64,000 nt of DNA from DATBFU01 sp035498405 (lineage in GTDB: Bacteria; Acidobacteriota; Thermoanaerobaculia; UBA5066; Gp7-AA6), in the NCBI GenBank assembly GCA_035498405.1, contig DATKAE010000104.1, positions 1 to 64,000 of the forward strand, given 5' to 3'. How positions within the stretch are numbered: position 1 is the stretch's first letter; every line of letters begins with the position of its first letter. The notes under the pieces were generated by a model. The model searched no databases. It was not told the origin of the DNA and saw nothing but the letters and a program-made list of their open reading frames with translations. Shown in pieces: positions 30,003-39,788 of the stretch. A program made the translations under genes and the position numbers.

Positions 30003-30034
30003 CAATAGTGTGAGACTCCTCATGGAGGTGTTTT

Positions 30035-30508
30035 ATGGTTGATCTAGTTTCCTGGAATCCCTACCGCGACTTTCAGAACATTGCCGAGCGCTTCAACCGC
30101 GCTTTTTCGGGCACGCCCGCCCGGCGCGAGGAGGAAATGAGTCTCGGCACCTGGCTGCCGCCCGTCGATATCGCCGAGGAGAAGGACCGGATCGTCCTCA
30201 CGGCCGAGCTTCCGGGCTTCAAAGAGGATCAGATCGCGATCCAGATGGAAGGCGGTGTCCTGACCCTTAGGGGTGAACGCAAGTTCGAGGACGAGAAAGA
30301 GGGCCGGAGCTTTCACCGTGTCGAGCGTTCCTACGGACAGTTCGTCCGCTCCTTCACGCTGCCCAACAACGTGGACCGGGAGAAAATCAAGGCGACTTTC
30401 CGCAATGGCCTTCTCGAGATCGCGCTGCCCAAGCGCGAGGAGGCCAAGCCTCGCCAGATCCCGATCACCGGCGATGGCGGCGGGACGATCGACGTCAAGG
30501 CGAAGTGA
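30035..30508 (+). CDS. Small heat-shock protein (Hsp20/alpha-crystallin)
   Basis: Product is 157 aa. The alpha-crystallin domain spans about residues 42-140, with the P-G-doublet signature (TAELPGF) and the ALPKREEAKP tail bearing the C-terminal anchor region. It is an ATP-independent holdase that keeps unfolded clients soluble for ClpB/DnaK. Strong GGAGG lies 8 nt before ATG 30035. A strong terminator follows. Confidence 0.94.
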   Translation: MVDLVSWNPYRDFQNIAERFNRAFSGTPARREEEMSLGTWLPPVDIAEEKDRIVLTAELPGFKEDQIAIQMEGGVLTLRGERKFEDEKEGRSFHRVERSYGQFVRSFTLPNNVDREKIKATFRNGLLEIALPKREEAKPRQIPITGDGGGTIDVKAK

Positions 30509-30532
30509 CCCCTCGAAATCGACTCCCTTCCC

Positions 30533-30559
30533 GGCCCCGCCTCGGCGGGGCCTTTTTTT
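30533..30559 (+). terminator. Rho-independent terminator after hsp20
   Basis: GGCCCCGCC-TC-GGCGGGGCC, a perfect 9-bp GC stem, is followed by seven Ts. It lies 25 nt after the hsp20 stop and closes the clpB-hsp20 unit. Confidence 0.93.
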
Positions 30560-30569
30560 GCTCTGTCAT

Positions 30570-30613
30570 CCCGGGCGGCGCCGGGAGGAACCCCGGCCTC
30601 GCCGAACGAGGCC
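30570..30613. repeat. Paired short palindromes (REP-like)
   Basis: Two stem-loops sit side by side: CCCGG-N6-CCGGG (30570-30585) and GGCCTCG-CCGAA-CGAGGCC (30595-30613). They lie between the hsp20 terminator and the protease gene. The layout resembles dispersed REP elements, but no second copy is present in this window to prove it. Confidence 0.35.
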
Positions 30614-30683
30614 TCCGCGGATCAAGTCGGGGATTGCTCGCTTCTCTCGGAATGCCAACGGGTTGCCTCCCGTTTTCCGACCC

Positions 30684-31970
30684 GTGAGAAAGACCCCCCT
30701 CCTCACCGCCTCGCTCCTGCTCCTCGCTTCGGCCTTCGCCGCGGGGGTTCCCCTCCCCTCCCGCCGCAGCGAGATCGTCGAGGTGGTGGAAAAGGTGTCG
30801 CCCGCCGTCGTCAACATCGCGGCCCAGCAGACGGTCCGCCGGAACCGATCCCTCTTCGACGACTTCTTCTTCGGAATGGATCCGCGCCCCGCCAAGTCGC
30901 TCGGCTCCGGCGTGATCATCGATCCCAAGGGGATCATCCTGACCAACGATCACGTCATCTCCGGAGCCTCGAAGATCATCGCTACGACCAAGGACGGCAA
31001 GGAGCTCGAGTGCGACGTCGTCGGCTCCGACGCCGACAACGATCTGGCCGTGCTGAAGGCCCGCGGCGCGGTGTCCAACCTTCCCACTCTTCGTCTGGGC
31101 ACCTCCGCGGACCTGCTCATCGGCGAAACGGTCGTCGCGATCGGCAATCCTTTCGGGCTCTCGAATACCGTGACGGCCGGCGTCCTCTCCGCCCTCGGGC
31201 GCAGCGTCCCCGGCGAAAACCAGCGCGTCTACAGCGACTTTCTCCAAATCGATGCTCCGATCAATCCGGGCAACTCGGGCGGCCCCGTCGTCAACATCCA
31301 GGGAGACATGATCGGTGTGGCCACCGCCATCATCGGCGGCGCTCAGGGAATCGGATTTGCGATTCCCGTCGACCGCGCCCGCCGAATCGTCTCCGACCTG
31401 CTGAAGTTCGGCCGGGTCCAGCCCGTCTGGATCGGCGTCCGGGGCCGCACGATCTCCGGCCGCGACGAGGAGCGTCCCCGCGGCTTCAAGGTACGCAACG
31501 TCGAGCCCGGCTCGCCGGCCGAGCGCGCCGGAGTTCGCCCGGGCGACCAGATCGTCTCGATCGACGAGAAGCCCATCGACTCGGAGGAGTCCTTCGAGAC
31601 GGCCCTCTCGACCCGCGGGCCGGGCAAGTCCATGCGGGTCGTGTTGAAGAGCGAATCCGGCTCCCGAACGGTGACGCTGACCGGCCAGACCCCGCCCGCC
31701 GACTACGGCGTCCGGCTGTTGCGCGAGGAGCTCGGCATCACTGTTCGGGAAGGGCGGCGCGGGCTACGGATCACGATCGTCGACCCGAAGGGCTCCGCTG
31801 CCCGCGCCGGCCTCGAGTCGGGCGATGCCCTGCTCGCTTTGAATGGCACGGAGGTCAACGAGGTCGAGGACGTCAACAAGATCCTGCAGCGCGACCACAG
31901 CCGGACGACGCTCTGGATGGTCGTCGGCCGCGGCTCCTGGCAATACACCCTGACTTTCCCGTTGAACTAA
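30684..31970 (+). CDS. HtrA/DegP-family periplasmic serine protease
   Basis: Product is 428 aa from GTG 30684, with a signal peptide (about 1-21). A trypsin-like domain follows with catalytic His (TNDHVI), Asp (DNDLAVLK) and Ser (GNSGGP), then two PDZ domains (about 240-330 and 345-425). It degrades or refolds damaged envelope proteins. It has its own upstream gap of 124 nt after the terminator, so it is probably transcribed separately from clpB-hsp20. No clear ribosome site supports the GTG; a longer frame upstream is shadow of hsp20. Confidence 0.9.
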   Translation: MRKTPLLTASLLLLASAFAAGVPLPSRRSEIVEVVEKVSPAVVNIAAQQTVRRNRSLFDDFFFGMDPRPAKSLGSGVIIDPKGIILTNDHVISGASKIIATTKDGKELECDVVGSDADNDLAVLKARGAVSNLPTLRLGTSADLLIGETVVAIGNPFGLSNTVTAGVLSALGRSVPGENQRVYSDFLQIDAPINPGNSGGPVVNIQGDMIGVATAIIGGAQGIGFAIPVDRARRIVSDLLKFGRVQPVWIGVRGRTISGRDEERPRGFKVRNVEPGSPAERAGVRPGDQIVSIDEKPIDSEESFETALSTRGPGKSMRVVLKSESGSRTVTLTGQTPPADYGVRLLREELGITVREGRRGLRITIVDPKGSAARAGLESGDALLALNGTEVNEVEDVNKILQRDHSRTTLWMVVGRGSWQYTLTFPLN

Positions 31971-32662
31971 CGTCGCCTTCGCTCGCTCGAGATCTGGCGG
32001 CCGCGGGCGCCGCCGGTTGGAGATCCTTGGTGGGTGTCAGGCCCTCGGCCGCCACCAGCGAGCGGCTCGCCGGGATGCCGGCTCGACCCCTCGCCTGATC
32101 CCTTCGCTCGCTCCGGCTCCCGCGGCGCAAGCCTCCTCCCTCGCTTCCGCTCGGGAGACTTCCTGCGCCGCGACCTGAAAGACCGACTACCGCAAGAAGA
32201 AAACGCTTCGCCCCAAGGGAGCTCCTCACCCGGACCTCTTCCCGTGGGGAGCGGGAGAAGAGAGTCGTAGTTCGGAGACCACGATCCCCACGAGAACCAG
32301 GACCGCGCCCGCGACTAACGTCGCCTTCGCTCGCTCGAGATCTGGCGGCCGCGGGCGCCGCCGGTTGGAGATCCTTCGTGGGTGTCAGGCCCTCGGCCGC
32401 CACCAGCGAGCGGCTCGCCGGGATGCCGGCTCGACCCCTCGCCTGATCCCTTCGCTCGCTCCGGCTCCCGCGGCGCAGGCCTCCTCCCTCGCTTCCGCTC
32501 GGGAGACTTCCTGCGCCGCGACCTGAAAGACCGACTACCGCAAGAAGAAAAACGCTTCGCCCCAAGGGAGCTCCTCACCCCGACCTCTTCCCGTGGGGAA
32601 CGGGAGAAGAGAGTCGTAGTTCGGAGACCACGATCCCCACGAGAACCAGGACCGCGCCCGCG
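31966..32662. repeat. Recent tandem duplication, two copies of about 348 bp
   Basis: Copy 1 is 31966-32313 and copy 2 is 32314-32662. I find only four substitutions and one single-A insertion between them (about 98.5% identity). Copy 2 contains the last 29 codons of the EamA gene, so copy 1 carries a detached duplicate of that 3' end. Copy 1 begins exactly over the protease stop codon (shared ACTAA). The 258 nt of each unit outside the EamA coding part hold no convincing gene; this accounts for the 604-bp gap between genes. Confidence 0.95.
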
Positions 32663-33525
32663 ATCCCGCGGGCACCGAGCCGCTCGCCCAAGAGCCAGGC
32701 CGCCAGAAGCGAGGCCACCACGGGCTCCAGCGCCAAGATGATCGCCCCATGGATCGCCGACATCCGCCCCTGTGACCACGTCCAGCCGAGAAAGGCGGCG
32801 AGCGTGCAGAGCGAGCCCAGGTAGGCGACGCTCCATGGAAACGAACCGGACCAGGGAATGGGCTTGCTCTCGAGCGCGGCGACGGGCAGATGCGAAAGGG
32901 GTCCGACCCGCAGGAGGAGCCACACCGCCCCCGCCGCGGCCGTCACCAGGACGAGCATCGCCGCCGTCAGCCAGAGCGTGTCGTGACGCCCGGCCCGCTC
33001 CGCCAGCTCCACGCCATAGAACGCGAACACCACGCCGCAGGCACCCACCCAGAGATCCCCCGCCTGCCACGGCGAGCCCCGCGGCGGCAGCGTCAGGAGC
33101 ACGAATCCCAGAGACGCCAGGGTGATTCCGACTCCATTCTCGAGCGTCGGCAGATGGCGCGTGCGGACGACGGCCACGAAAGGCGTCAAGACGACGGCGA
33201 GGCCGGTCAGGAAGGCCGCCTTCGTCGCCGTGGTCTCGGCCTGGCCGATGACCTGCAGAGTCATGCCCGCAGCGAGGAGCGACCCGAGAATGAGCGCGTC
33301 GCGCCCGAACCCGCGGGGCCGCGGCCTCCGGCGAAGGACGAGCACGACACCGGCGATACCCGTCGCGAAGGCAAAGCGCCAGAAGAGAAGGCCGAGCGGC
33401 GGCGCCGTATCGAGCGCATGCCGCACGACCACGAAAGAGGAGCCCCAAACGATCGTCACGGCGAGCAGCACCGCGTCGGGACGCAGTCTTCCCCCGGAGC
33501 GCTCGGCGCTTTCGGTCTGGTGCAT
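32575..33525 (-). CDS. EamA-family (DMT) transporter
   Basis: Product is 316 aa with ten predicted helices in two EamA halves: LAVTIVWGSSFVVVRHAL in the first and IHGAIILALEPVVASLLAAWLLGERL in the second, the typical domain signatures. It moves small metabolites across the inner membrane, substrate unknown. It is divergent from gltX (32 nt between starts). Its 3' end is duplicated downstream. Confidence 0.88.
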   Translation of the reverse strand: MHQTESAERSGGRLRPDAVLLAVTIVWGSSFVVVRHALDTAPPLGLLFWRFAFATGIAGVVLVLRRRPRPRGFGRDALILGSLLAAGMTLQVIGQAETTATKAAFLTGLAVVLTPFVAVVRTRHLPTLENGVGITLASLGFVLLTLPPRGSPWQAGDLWVGACGVVFAFYGVELAERAGRHDTLWLTAAMLVLVTAAAGAVWLLLRVGPLSHLPVAALESKPIPWSGSFPWSVAYLGSLCTLAAFLGWTWSQGRMSAIHGAIILALEPVVASLLAAWLLGERLGARGIAGAVLVLVGIVVSELRLSSPVPHGKRSG

Positions 33526-33557
33526 TCGAATCGCGCGTTAGGCTAGCATCGAGAGGC

Positions 33558-34991
33558 GTGACTCAAGCCTCCGGCTCGCCCCGCGTCCGATTCGCGCCGT
33601 CCCCGACCGGTTCGCTCCACGTCGGCGGCGCCCGAACGGCGCTCTACAACCTGCTCTTCGCTCGTCACGAGAAGGGCACGTTCCTCCTGCGTATCGAGGA
33701 CACGGATGTCGAGCGCTCGCGCGAGGAGCTGTCGGCGCAGATCCTGTCGGCCATGGAGTGGCTGGGCCTCGAGTACGACGAGGGACCCTTCTACCAGTCG
33801 AAGCGGCAGGAGCTGTACCGCGCCGCGGCCGAGAAGCTGCTGACGGACGGCAAGGCCTATCGCGCCTTCGAGACACCCGAAGAGCTCGACGTCGACCGCA
33901 AGAAGGCCGAGGCGGCGGGGCGCGCCTATCGCTATTCGGGCGCCGGCCGCGCGATCTCGCCGGAGGAGAGCGCCCGGCGTGCCCGCGCGGGAGAGCGGCA
34001 CGTCGTGCGACTCAAGATGCCCGCGGAGACGATTGTGGTCCAGGACTTGATCCGCGGCCGCGTCGAGTTTCCGCCGGAGGCTCTGGACGACTTCGTCCTC
34101 GTCCGCTCGGACGGGCATCCTCTCTACCACTTCTGCGTCTGCGTCGACGACACGGAAATGCGCATCACGCACGTCATTCGCGGGGACGACCACCTCGCCA
34201 ACACGCCCAAGCACGTGGCTCTTTTCCAGGCGCTCGGCGCCCCGGTCCCCGAGTTTGCGCACCTCGGAATGATCCTGGGCACGGACCGCAAGAAGCTCTC
34301 CAAGCGCCACGGCGCCGCGGCCGTCGAGGAGTGGCGCGATGCCGGGATCCTGCCGGAGACGCTCTTCAACTTCCTTGCGCTGCTCGGCTGGGCTCCCGGC
34401 GAGGATCGGGAGATCCTCTCCCGCGAGGAGATGGAGCGCGAGTTCACTCTCGACCGCGTGGGAGCCTCCCCTTCCGTCTTCGACCCGGAGAAACTGCTCT
34501 GGATGAACGCTCAGTACATCGCCCGAATGCCGGCCGAGGAGCTGCTGGCGCGAGCCACGGCCTTTGCGCCGGGCGGTGTACCGGAAAAGAGCGCTGCCCT
34601 CCGGGCCGTCGAGCTACACCGCACCCGAGCGCGAACGACCGTCGAGATGGCGCGCGCGCTCTCGGCCTACGCTCGCGACCCCGAGGACTACGACCCCGAC
34701 GGGATGAAGAAGCAGGTCAAGGCCGACACGCCGGCGCACCTCGAGCGGCTGCTCGCCCGCCTGGAGGAGCAGGAGGACTGGTCGGCCGCCGTGCTCGAGG
34801 CGGCCCTTCGCCAGACGGCGGAGTCGCTCGGAGTGTCGGCCGGCAGGCTGATCCACCCGGTGCGGCTCGCGCTGACCGGTGTCACCGTCGGCGCTCCGCT
34901 CTTCGACGTCGTCGCCCTCCTCGGCAAGGAGACTGCGTCGCGAAGGCTGCGAAGATTTCTCGAGGCGATCCGGCCACACACGCCCGCGTAG
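33558..34991 (+). CDS. gltX: Glutamyl-tRNA synthetase
   Basis: Product is 477 aa, class I. The HIGH-type motif is FAPSPTGSLHVGGART (about 12-27) and the KMSKS motif is KKLSKRHGA (about 240). It charges tRNA-Glu. The start is GTG 33558 with GAGAGG just upstream. Whether it is discriminating or also charges tRNA-Gln cannot be read from sequence; no GatCAB or GlnRS gene is in the window. Confidence 0.95.
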   Translation: MTQASGSPRVRFAPSPTGSLHVGGARTALYNLLFARHEKGTFLLRIEDTDVERSREELSAQILSAMEWLGLEYDEGPFYQSKRQELYRAAAEKLLTDGKAYRAFETPEELDVDRKKAEAAGRAYRYSGAGRAISPEESARRARAGERHVVRLKMPAETIVVQDLIRGRVEFPPEALDDFVLVRSDGHPLYHFCVCVDDTEMRITHVIRGDDHLANTPKHVALFQALGAPVPEFAHLGMILGTDRKKLSKRHGAAAVEEWRDAGILPETLFNFLALLGWAPGEDREILSREEMEREFTLDRVGASPSVFDPEKLLWMNAQYIARMPAEELLARATAFAPGGVPEKSAALRAVELHRTRARTTVEMARALSAYARDPEDYDPDGMKKQVKADTPAHLERLLARLEEQEDWSAAVLEAALRQTAESLGVSAGRLIHPVRLALTGVTVGAPLFDVVALLGKETASRRLRRFLEAIRPHTPA

Positions 34992-35022
34992 AGGCCTCGC
35001 GCCGGGCGGTGCGGGCGCGGCT

Positions 35023-35361
35023 TCAGTTCTTCAGCTTGTAGTCGCGCTTCAGGTGATCGAGCTCCTTCAACGCGCTTCGAAGCACCCGGATCACCCTCGA
35101 AATCTCTCGCCCGTAGTACTTCATTTCCGGGTCACAGTCGGTCAGACCGTAAACCGCCTCGTCCTTCTCCAGGCGGTCCTTTTCGTACGAGATCCGCTCG
35201 ATCAGCTCGTCTAACTCGGTCCGCAGGACGAACGCGATGTCGCGAACTCCGAGAAAACGGCTGCATTGCGGACAGTGGACCTCTTCGCTGCCGGCATCCG
35301 GCACGCTGTCGATCACGAACTGTCGTTCGCAGCGCGGGCACTCGAAGACTTCGGGAATCAT
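35023..35361 (-). CDS. Zinc-ribbon protein of unknown function
   Basis: Product is 112 aa. CPRC (about residues 8-11) and CPQC (about 30-33) form a four-Cys zinc ribbon, followed by an acidic/basic helical region (40-110) with coiled-coil character. There is no signal peptide. It converges with gltX. I do not recognise a named family. Confidence 0.65.
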   Translation of the reverse strand: MIPEVFECPRCERQFVIDSVPDAGSEEVHCPQCSRFLGVRDIAFVLRTELDELIERISYEKDRLEKDEAVYGLTDCDPEMKYYGREISRVIRVLRSALKELDHLKRDYKLKN

Positions 35362-35560
35362 GGCCGATCCAGTTTAACGCCAGGTTCCCCACGCGACGCG
35401 GATTCGGCTCCAGCCATCGGCCCGGCAAGGATCTTGCCAAAGCACGACACGCTCCATACAGCGAAGAAGGGCGCTAAGAGGGCCGCCAGAAACCTCCATC
35501 TTCAAGAGCGGGACAGCGGTAAACGCGACCGGCGAAACGCAAAGAACGATTCTTGGACCA

Positions 35561-37950
35561 ATGAGGTACAACTCCGAGGACGTGCTGACGTTTCGCTTGC
35601 TCGGGGTCTACTTCGGGGCAGCCGCTGGCTGTCTCATGCTGGCACGCGGTTTCATTCGGCCGATCCGGTTGTCCGCTGCGGTGTTCCTGACGCTAGCGCC
35701 CTTCCTTTTCGCCGGCAAGGCCCTTCTGACAGCAGGCGTGTACGGCCCGATCGACCAGATCTACCATTCCCAGCCGCTTGCGGCCCGCCGAGCGGAAATG
35801 GGGGTGGGCCCGACTCGCACTCACGACCTCGTGGATGTCTCCTGCTCTATGGTGCCCTGGCAGAAGGCAGTTCGTGAGGCTGTGAAGAACGGCCGCCTCC
35901 CGCTTTGGAATCGTTTTGCTTTCACGGGCGAGCCGCTCTTGGCCGTTCTTCAGCACAGCGCGCTTCACCCTGGCACCTGGATCGGCTTCCTCCTTCCCTT
36001 GGCACAGGCCTGGACCTTCGGGATGGCGTTTCGAATGTTCCTGGCGCTCGCCGCGATGTACCTCTTCCTCCGAGAGCTCGATTGTGGGGAGGCTCCATCG
36101 CTCCTTGGTGCCACGGCGTGGGCATTCAGCGAGTTCCTCTTCTACTTCCTCGAGTTCCCGCTCCAGCCCGTTGTTAGCGTGTTTCCGCTGCTGCTATTGG
36201 GACTGAGGCGTCTCGCCGTGGCCCCCGGCCGCCAAGCCCTGGGAATCACCCTCGTCTCTCTTCTGCTCATGATCTCCGGCGGGCATCCCGAAACGCTTCT
36301 GCACTCCGTGGCCGGCGCGGGTGTCTATTTTCTGTTCGAGCTGTCTCGGACCAATTGGAAGCAGCGATTCTCGTCGGTCGGCCTGTCGGTTGTTGCGGGA
36401 GGTCTTGCCCTGGGACTCTCGGCCGCTCTCTTGTTGCCGTTTCGAGAAGCCGCAAATGTGACGAGCGGCTACGCCATGCGCGCTCACTGGTACGCCAAGT
36501 CGGACCGGTCCGTTCCGTTAACTCGAAGTCTCAGACGGTCGGTCAAGAACGTCATGCCCTACGTGTATGGGTCGTGGATCGATGGAGGTGAGGATCAAAC
36601 CGGACCCGGTCCGGCCGCGTACGCCGGCTCCGTTCTCTTTCCTCTCGTCCTGGTCGGCCTTCGATCACGCCGCAAAGAGATTTGGCCCTTCGTGATCGTC
36701 GGCGTTCTCTCAGCCTCGGCCTGGGCGCGGCTTCCGATCATCAACGACGCCATTTGCCAACTTCCTCTCTTCGACATCGCCATCAATGAGTACATGATCT
36801 TTCTGGCGGCATTCGCGGTGTCTTGCCTTGCCGCTTTCGGCTTGGATCGCTTGGGATCCGGGGGGGGGGACGTCCCGAGCTGGCGGTCGGGATCGTCGTA
36901 TCTCTCGTCGCGTTGCCGATCCTCTTCTTCGGATTCCATGGGAGTGTCGGCCGGATCCCCGGGGACCGCCGCTTGGTGCTTTCCCTCGCCCTGGTGGTAC
37001 CCGTGGCGATGCTGGGTGTCGTACTCCTACTTGTTCTAAAGAGAAGCCAATTCGAGAAAGCGATTCCGATCGTGGCCTTGCTGCTCTTGCTCGCCCAGCG
37101 ACGCGTGGAGGTTGGACAGGCCTATGCGACGTTGCCCTCGCGTGCATTCTATCCGCCCCTTTCCCTTCTGAAGACGATCTCTGCGGCAGAGCCCTTCCGA
37201 ATCGCCGCGATCGGACGCACCTTCATTCCCGAGATGTCAGCCTTGTACGAACTCGAGGACGTCCGTGGCGATGGCGCTATGACCTTGGCCCATCTCGGCG
37301 AGGTTGTCCCGCTCTTCTCGGTGGCTCAACCCTTGTGGTTCAACCGCATCGATGACCCGACGAAGCCATTCCTCAACTTCCTGAATGTGCGATACGTCAT
37401 TGCACCGCCAGACTATCCGGCGCCAGAAGGCTGGAAGATCGTCGGAGATGATCACGGGGGGCGGCTCCTCGAGAATCCAAATGTGTTGCCCCGCGCCTTC
37501 GTGCCTCGGCGTGTTTTTCGGGAGAGCGATCCGGCCCGTCAGCTCGAACTCCTTCGCAGGATCACGGACTTCGGGGAAGAGGGCGTCGTTGAAGGCCCGC
37601 CGGCTCCGCCCTTTCAGATTGGAGAAGCCACGGTCAGGATCTCCTCCTATTCCGCGCAGAGGATGGAGCTCGAAATCGACGCTCGCGAGAGGGCTCTCGT
37701 TGCGACGTCTCTCACTGGCTGGCCAGGCTGGCAGCTTAGGTTGGACGGGAAGGAGGCGCCGCTTCTGATGTACAACCGGGCGTTCTTGGCGTTCGTTTTG
37801 CCACCCGGCCGGCACGCAGCTGTCCTCTTCTACTGGCCTCGTTCGTTCACGGCCGGGCTATGGATCTCGGCTGTCTCACTGCTGGCTACGGTGATCCTCT
37901 TCGCCTGGCCGAGGACGCACATCGAACGGGGCTTGGACCGCATGAACTAG
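35561..37950 (+). pseudogene. YfhO-family membrane protein gene with frameshift at a G10 run
   Basis: Two overlapping frames (35561-37039 and one open over 36823-37950) together give about 796 aa of a YfhO-like protein. It has many helices, an early NGRLPLWNRFAFTGEPL loop, and a C-terminal periplasmic beta domain (RAFVPRRVFRESDPARQ, WPGWQLRLDGKEAP). YfhO proteins act in lipid-linked glycosylation of cell-wall polymers. The frame changes at ten consecutive G (36860-36869); one G more or two fewer restores a single frame. The gene may be intact with a base-count error, phase-variable, or truly broken. Confidence 0.82.
36860..36869 (+). repeat. Homopolymeric G10 tract inside the YfhO-like gene
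   Basis: Ten Gs lie exactly where the reading frame must shift. It is the longest mononucleotide run I noticed in the window and is prone to replication slippage and to sequencing error. Confidence 0.95.
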
Positions 37951-38044
37951 TCGCGGATCTCAGTCGTCTCGCCGGGTTCAGCTGGGTGATCACCCCGGTT
38001 CTGTTCGGGCTGAGGGGCCGCGCCTTCACGCGGTCGACTTGCGG

Positions 38045-38257
38045 TTACCGGTCCCGGGCTCGGTCGTTGAGCCGCGAGGCCTTGCGTCGATTGAGGCTCC
38101 GGAGCCTCGTCAGATCGGCGCATTGCTCGCACTTCACGGTTCCGTCAATGGCTACGACGGTCTTGTTCGACCGCGTGCACTTCTCGCAGCTCCAAAATCG
38201 CAGGACGTATTGAATGGCTCGCTCCGCTTCTCGCCGAAGGCCAGCGACGGCGGGCAC
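38045..38257 (-). CDS. Small zinc-ribbon protein, hypothetical
   Basis: Product is 70 aa from GTG 38257, with GGAG six nt upstream. FWSCEKC and KCEQCA supply two CxxC pairs separated by about 15 residues, and the tail is strongly basic (RSLNRRKASRLNDRARDR). It looks like a compact nucleic-acid- or protein-binding zinc ribbon. It lies alone in the 700-bp gap after the YfhO-like gene, at the edge of the accessory region, and could also be a remnant of a longer gene. The rest of that gap (38258-38651) holds only a tRNA-like scar. Confidence 0.45.
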   Translation of the reverse strand: MPAVAGLRREAERAIQYVLRFWSCEKCTRSNKTVVAIDGTVKCEQCADLTRLRSLNRRKASRLNDRARDR

Positions 38258-38333
38258 TGATGCTCCGTCGGAGGGGCAGCCGAACCCTATCACGCCGCCG
38301 CGAGTCTCAGCTCGCCGAATGATTTTGCTCAGG

Positions 38334-38350
38334 GGCAGGGACTCGAACCC
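38334..38350 (-). repeat. tRNA T-arm-like remnant
   Basis: Seventeen bases here match the T-arm and 3' acceptor region of the intact tRNA-Gln at 50.64 kb, in the same orientation. The flanks do not fold into a tRNA. It may be an old attachment-site scar; the T-arm core is common to many tRNAs, so the parent gene is uncertain. Confidence 0.45.
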
Positions 38351-38651
38351 GGAAGGGAAAACGCCACCAACCGACGCTAACGATGTGCGGATCGCGCGCC
38401 GCTTGAAAATTGTGTGTAACCCATCGCGGTTGCCGCCGTAAGAGCAAGAGTGGGCCCCCCGCAAAGATCCGACGATCAAGACCAACTTCAGGCGGAGTGG
38501 GACGGAAGGCGCCCCTTCCGTTGCGGCTCGCCGACGGCGTGTGATTGACGGAGGCAGCATGACCAACCCATCGCAACGGCGTCCTTGCGCCGTCTCATCG
38601 ATTGTCGCGCGCCGCCGCGAGGCGGATCCGAGCCGCGCATGGAGGACAACG

Positions 38652-39788
38652 ATGGCGTCGAGACTTGCAGGATGGCTAATCGTCGCCCTGTGGCTTGCGG
38701 CAACCGGCATTCTCGCGGCTCCAGGGCCGCTCGAGGTCTCGGTCGACCGAGCGCAGGCAATGCTCATCAAGGAAGACCTGGGCGACGGGATCTACGTGTT
38801 TCGCGCCCCTTCGGATCTCGATTACTGGACGTCGACGAATTCGGTCGTCATCGTCAACCAGGACGACGTCACCGTCTTCGACAGCTGTACACGCGCGGTA
38901 ACCGCGCGAGCGGTGATCGCGGAGGTTCGCAAGTTGACGGCGAAGCCCGTGCGTTTCCTCATCAACTCGCACTGGCACCAGGATCACTGGTCGGGCAACG
39001 ACGAATACACGAAGGCCTTCCCCGGCCTCCGCATCATCGCGAGCGCCGAGACCCGCGCCTACATGGCGCGCATGGGGGCCCGCTTTTTCGTGGACGAATT
39101 GGAACAATTTGGGCTGACGCGGATGCGAGAGGCTTTGGCGACGGCGATCAAGACCGGCAAGCTCGCCGACGGCTCACCATTGACCGCAGAGATTCGCGCT
39201 CGCAAGGAGAGGAGCATCGCAATGGCGACCCAGTTCGCGGCTGAGATCGAGGCTCTGCCGCGCGTCCTCCCGAATCTGGTCTATCGGGACGAGATGGCTT
39301 TCTGGAGCGGCCAACGTGAGTTTCGCCTGATGAGCCTCACGGGCGACGCGACCGGATCGACGGTCTTGTACCTGCCCGGCAGCAAGATTCTGGTCACCGG
39401 CGATGTCCTGGTAAGTCCGGAGGACGGCAAGGGACCCCCGCCCTGGTCAACCAACTCGTACGCCGTCACGCCCTGGCTCGAAAGCCTCCGCCGGCTCGAG
39501 GCGTTCGACGCCAGAGCCATCGTCCCGGGTCAAGGGCCGGTAATGCACGATAAGGCGTATCTACGCCGGACGATCGAGCTCTTCGCGGCCATCATCGATC
39601 AGGTGCACGCGGCACTCGAGCGCGGACTCGTCAAACCCATCCAGGTGCAGGCAGCGGTCAATGTGGACCGCATCGGCCTCGAGTACGCTCCGGGTGCTCC
39701 GCTCCCCGAGGATTTTCACCTGGTCGTGACCTCTCTCGTGAAGAAGGCCAGGCAAGAAGCGCTCGACGGCGTATCAGACGAGAAATAG
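38652..39788 (+). CDS. Exported metallo-beta-lactamase-fold hydrolase
   Basis: Product is 378 aa from ATG 38652 (GGAGG 6 nt upstream), with a signal peptide (1-22, ending ILA-AP). The MBL metal motif is SHWHQDHW (HxHxDH, about residue 104), with later metal ligands in TGDVLVSP and a final His in GPVMH. This matches the broad periplasmic MBL group that includes quinoprotein-relay and B3-like proteins. The substrate is unknown. A longer in-frame start at 38541 lacks signal-peptide logic. Confidence 0.82.
   Translation: MASRLAGWLIVALWLAATGILAAPGPLEVSVDRAQAMLIKEDLGDGIYVFRAPSDLDYWTSTNSVVIVNQDDVTVFDSCTRAVTARAVIAEVRKLTAKPVRFLINSHWHQDHWSGNDEYTKAFPGLRIIASAETRAYMARMGARFFVDELEQFGLTRMREALATAIKTGKLADGSPLTAEIRARKERSIAMATQFAAEIEALPRVLPNLVYRDEMAFWSGQREFRLMSLTGDATGSTVLYLPGSKILVTGDVLVSPEDGKGPPPWSTNSYAVTPWLESLRRLEAFDARAIVPGQGPVMHDKAYLRRTIELFAAIIDQVHAALERGLVKPIQVQAAVNVDRIGLEYAPGAPLPEDFHLVVTSLVKKARQEALDGVSDEK

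Noticed and set aside
31873..32565. Open frame across both copies of the tandem duplication with a 116-aa internal repeat
   Set aside because: The repeat follows from the 348-bp duplication being a multiple of three; composition is Ser/Arg/Gly-rich with no recognisable domain.
38334..38410. Possible intact tRNA at the T-arm-like sequence
   Set aside because: Upstream bases give no anticodon arm and no matching acceptor strand; only the T-arm is recognisable.
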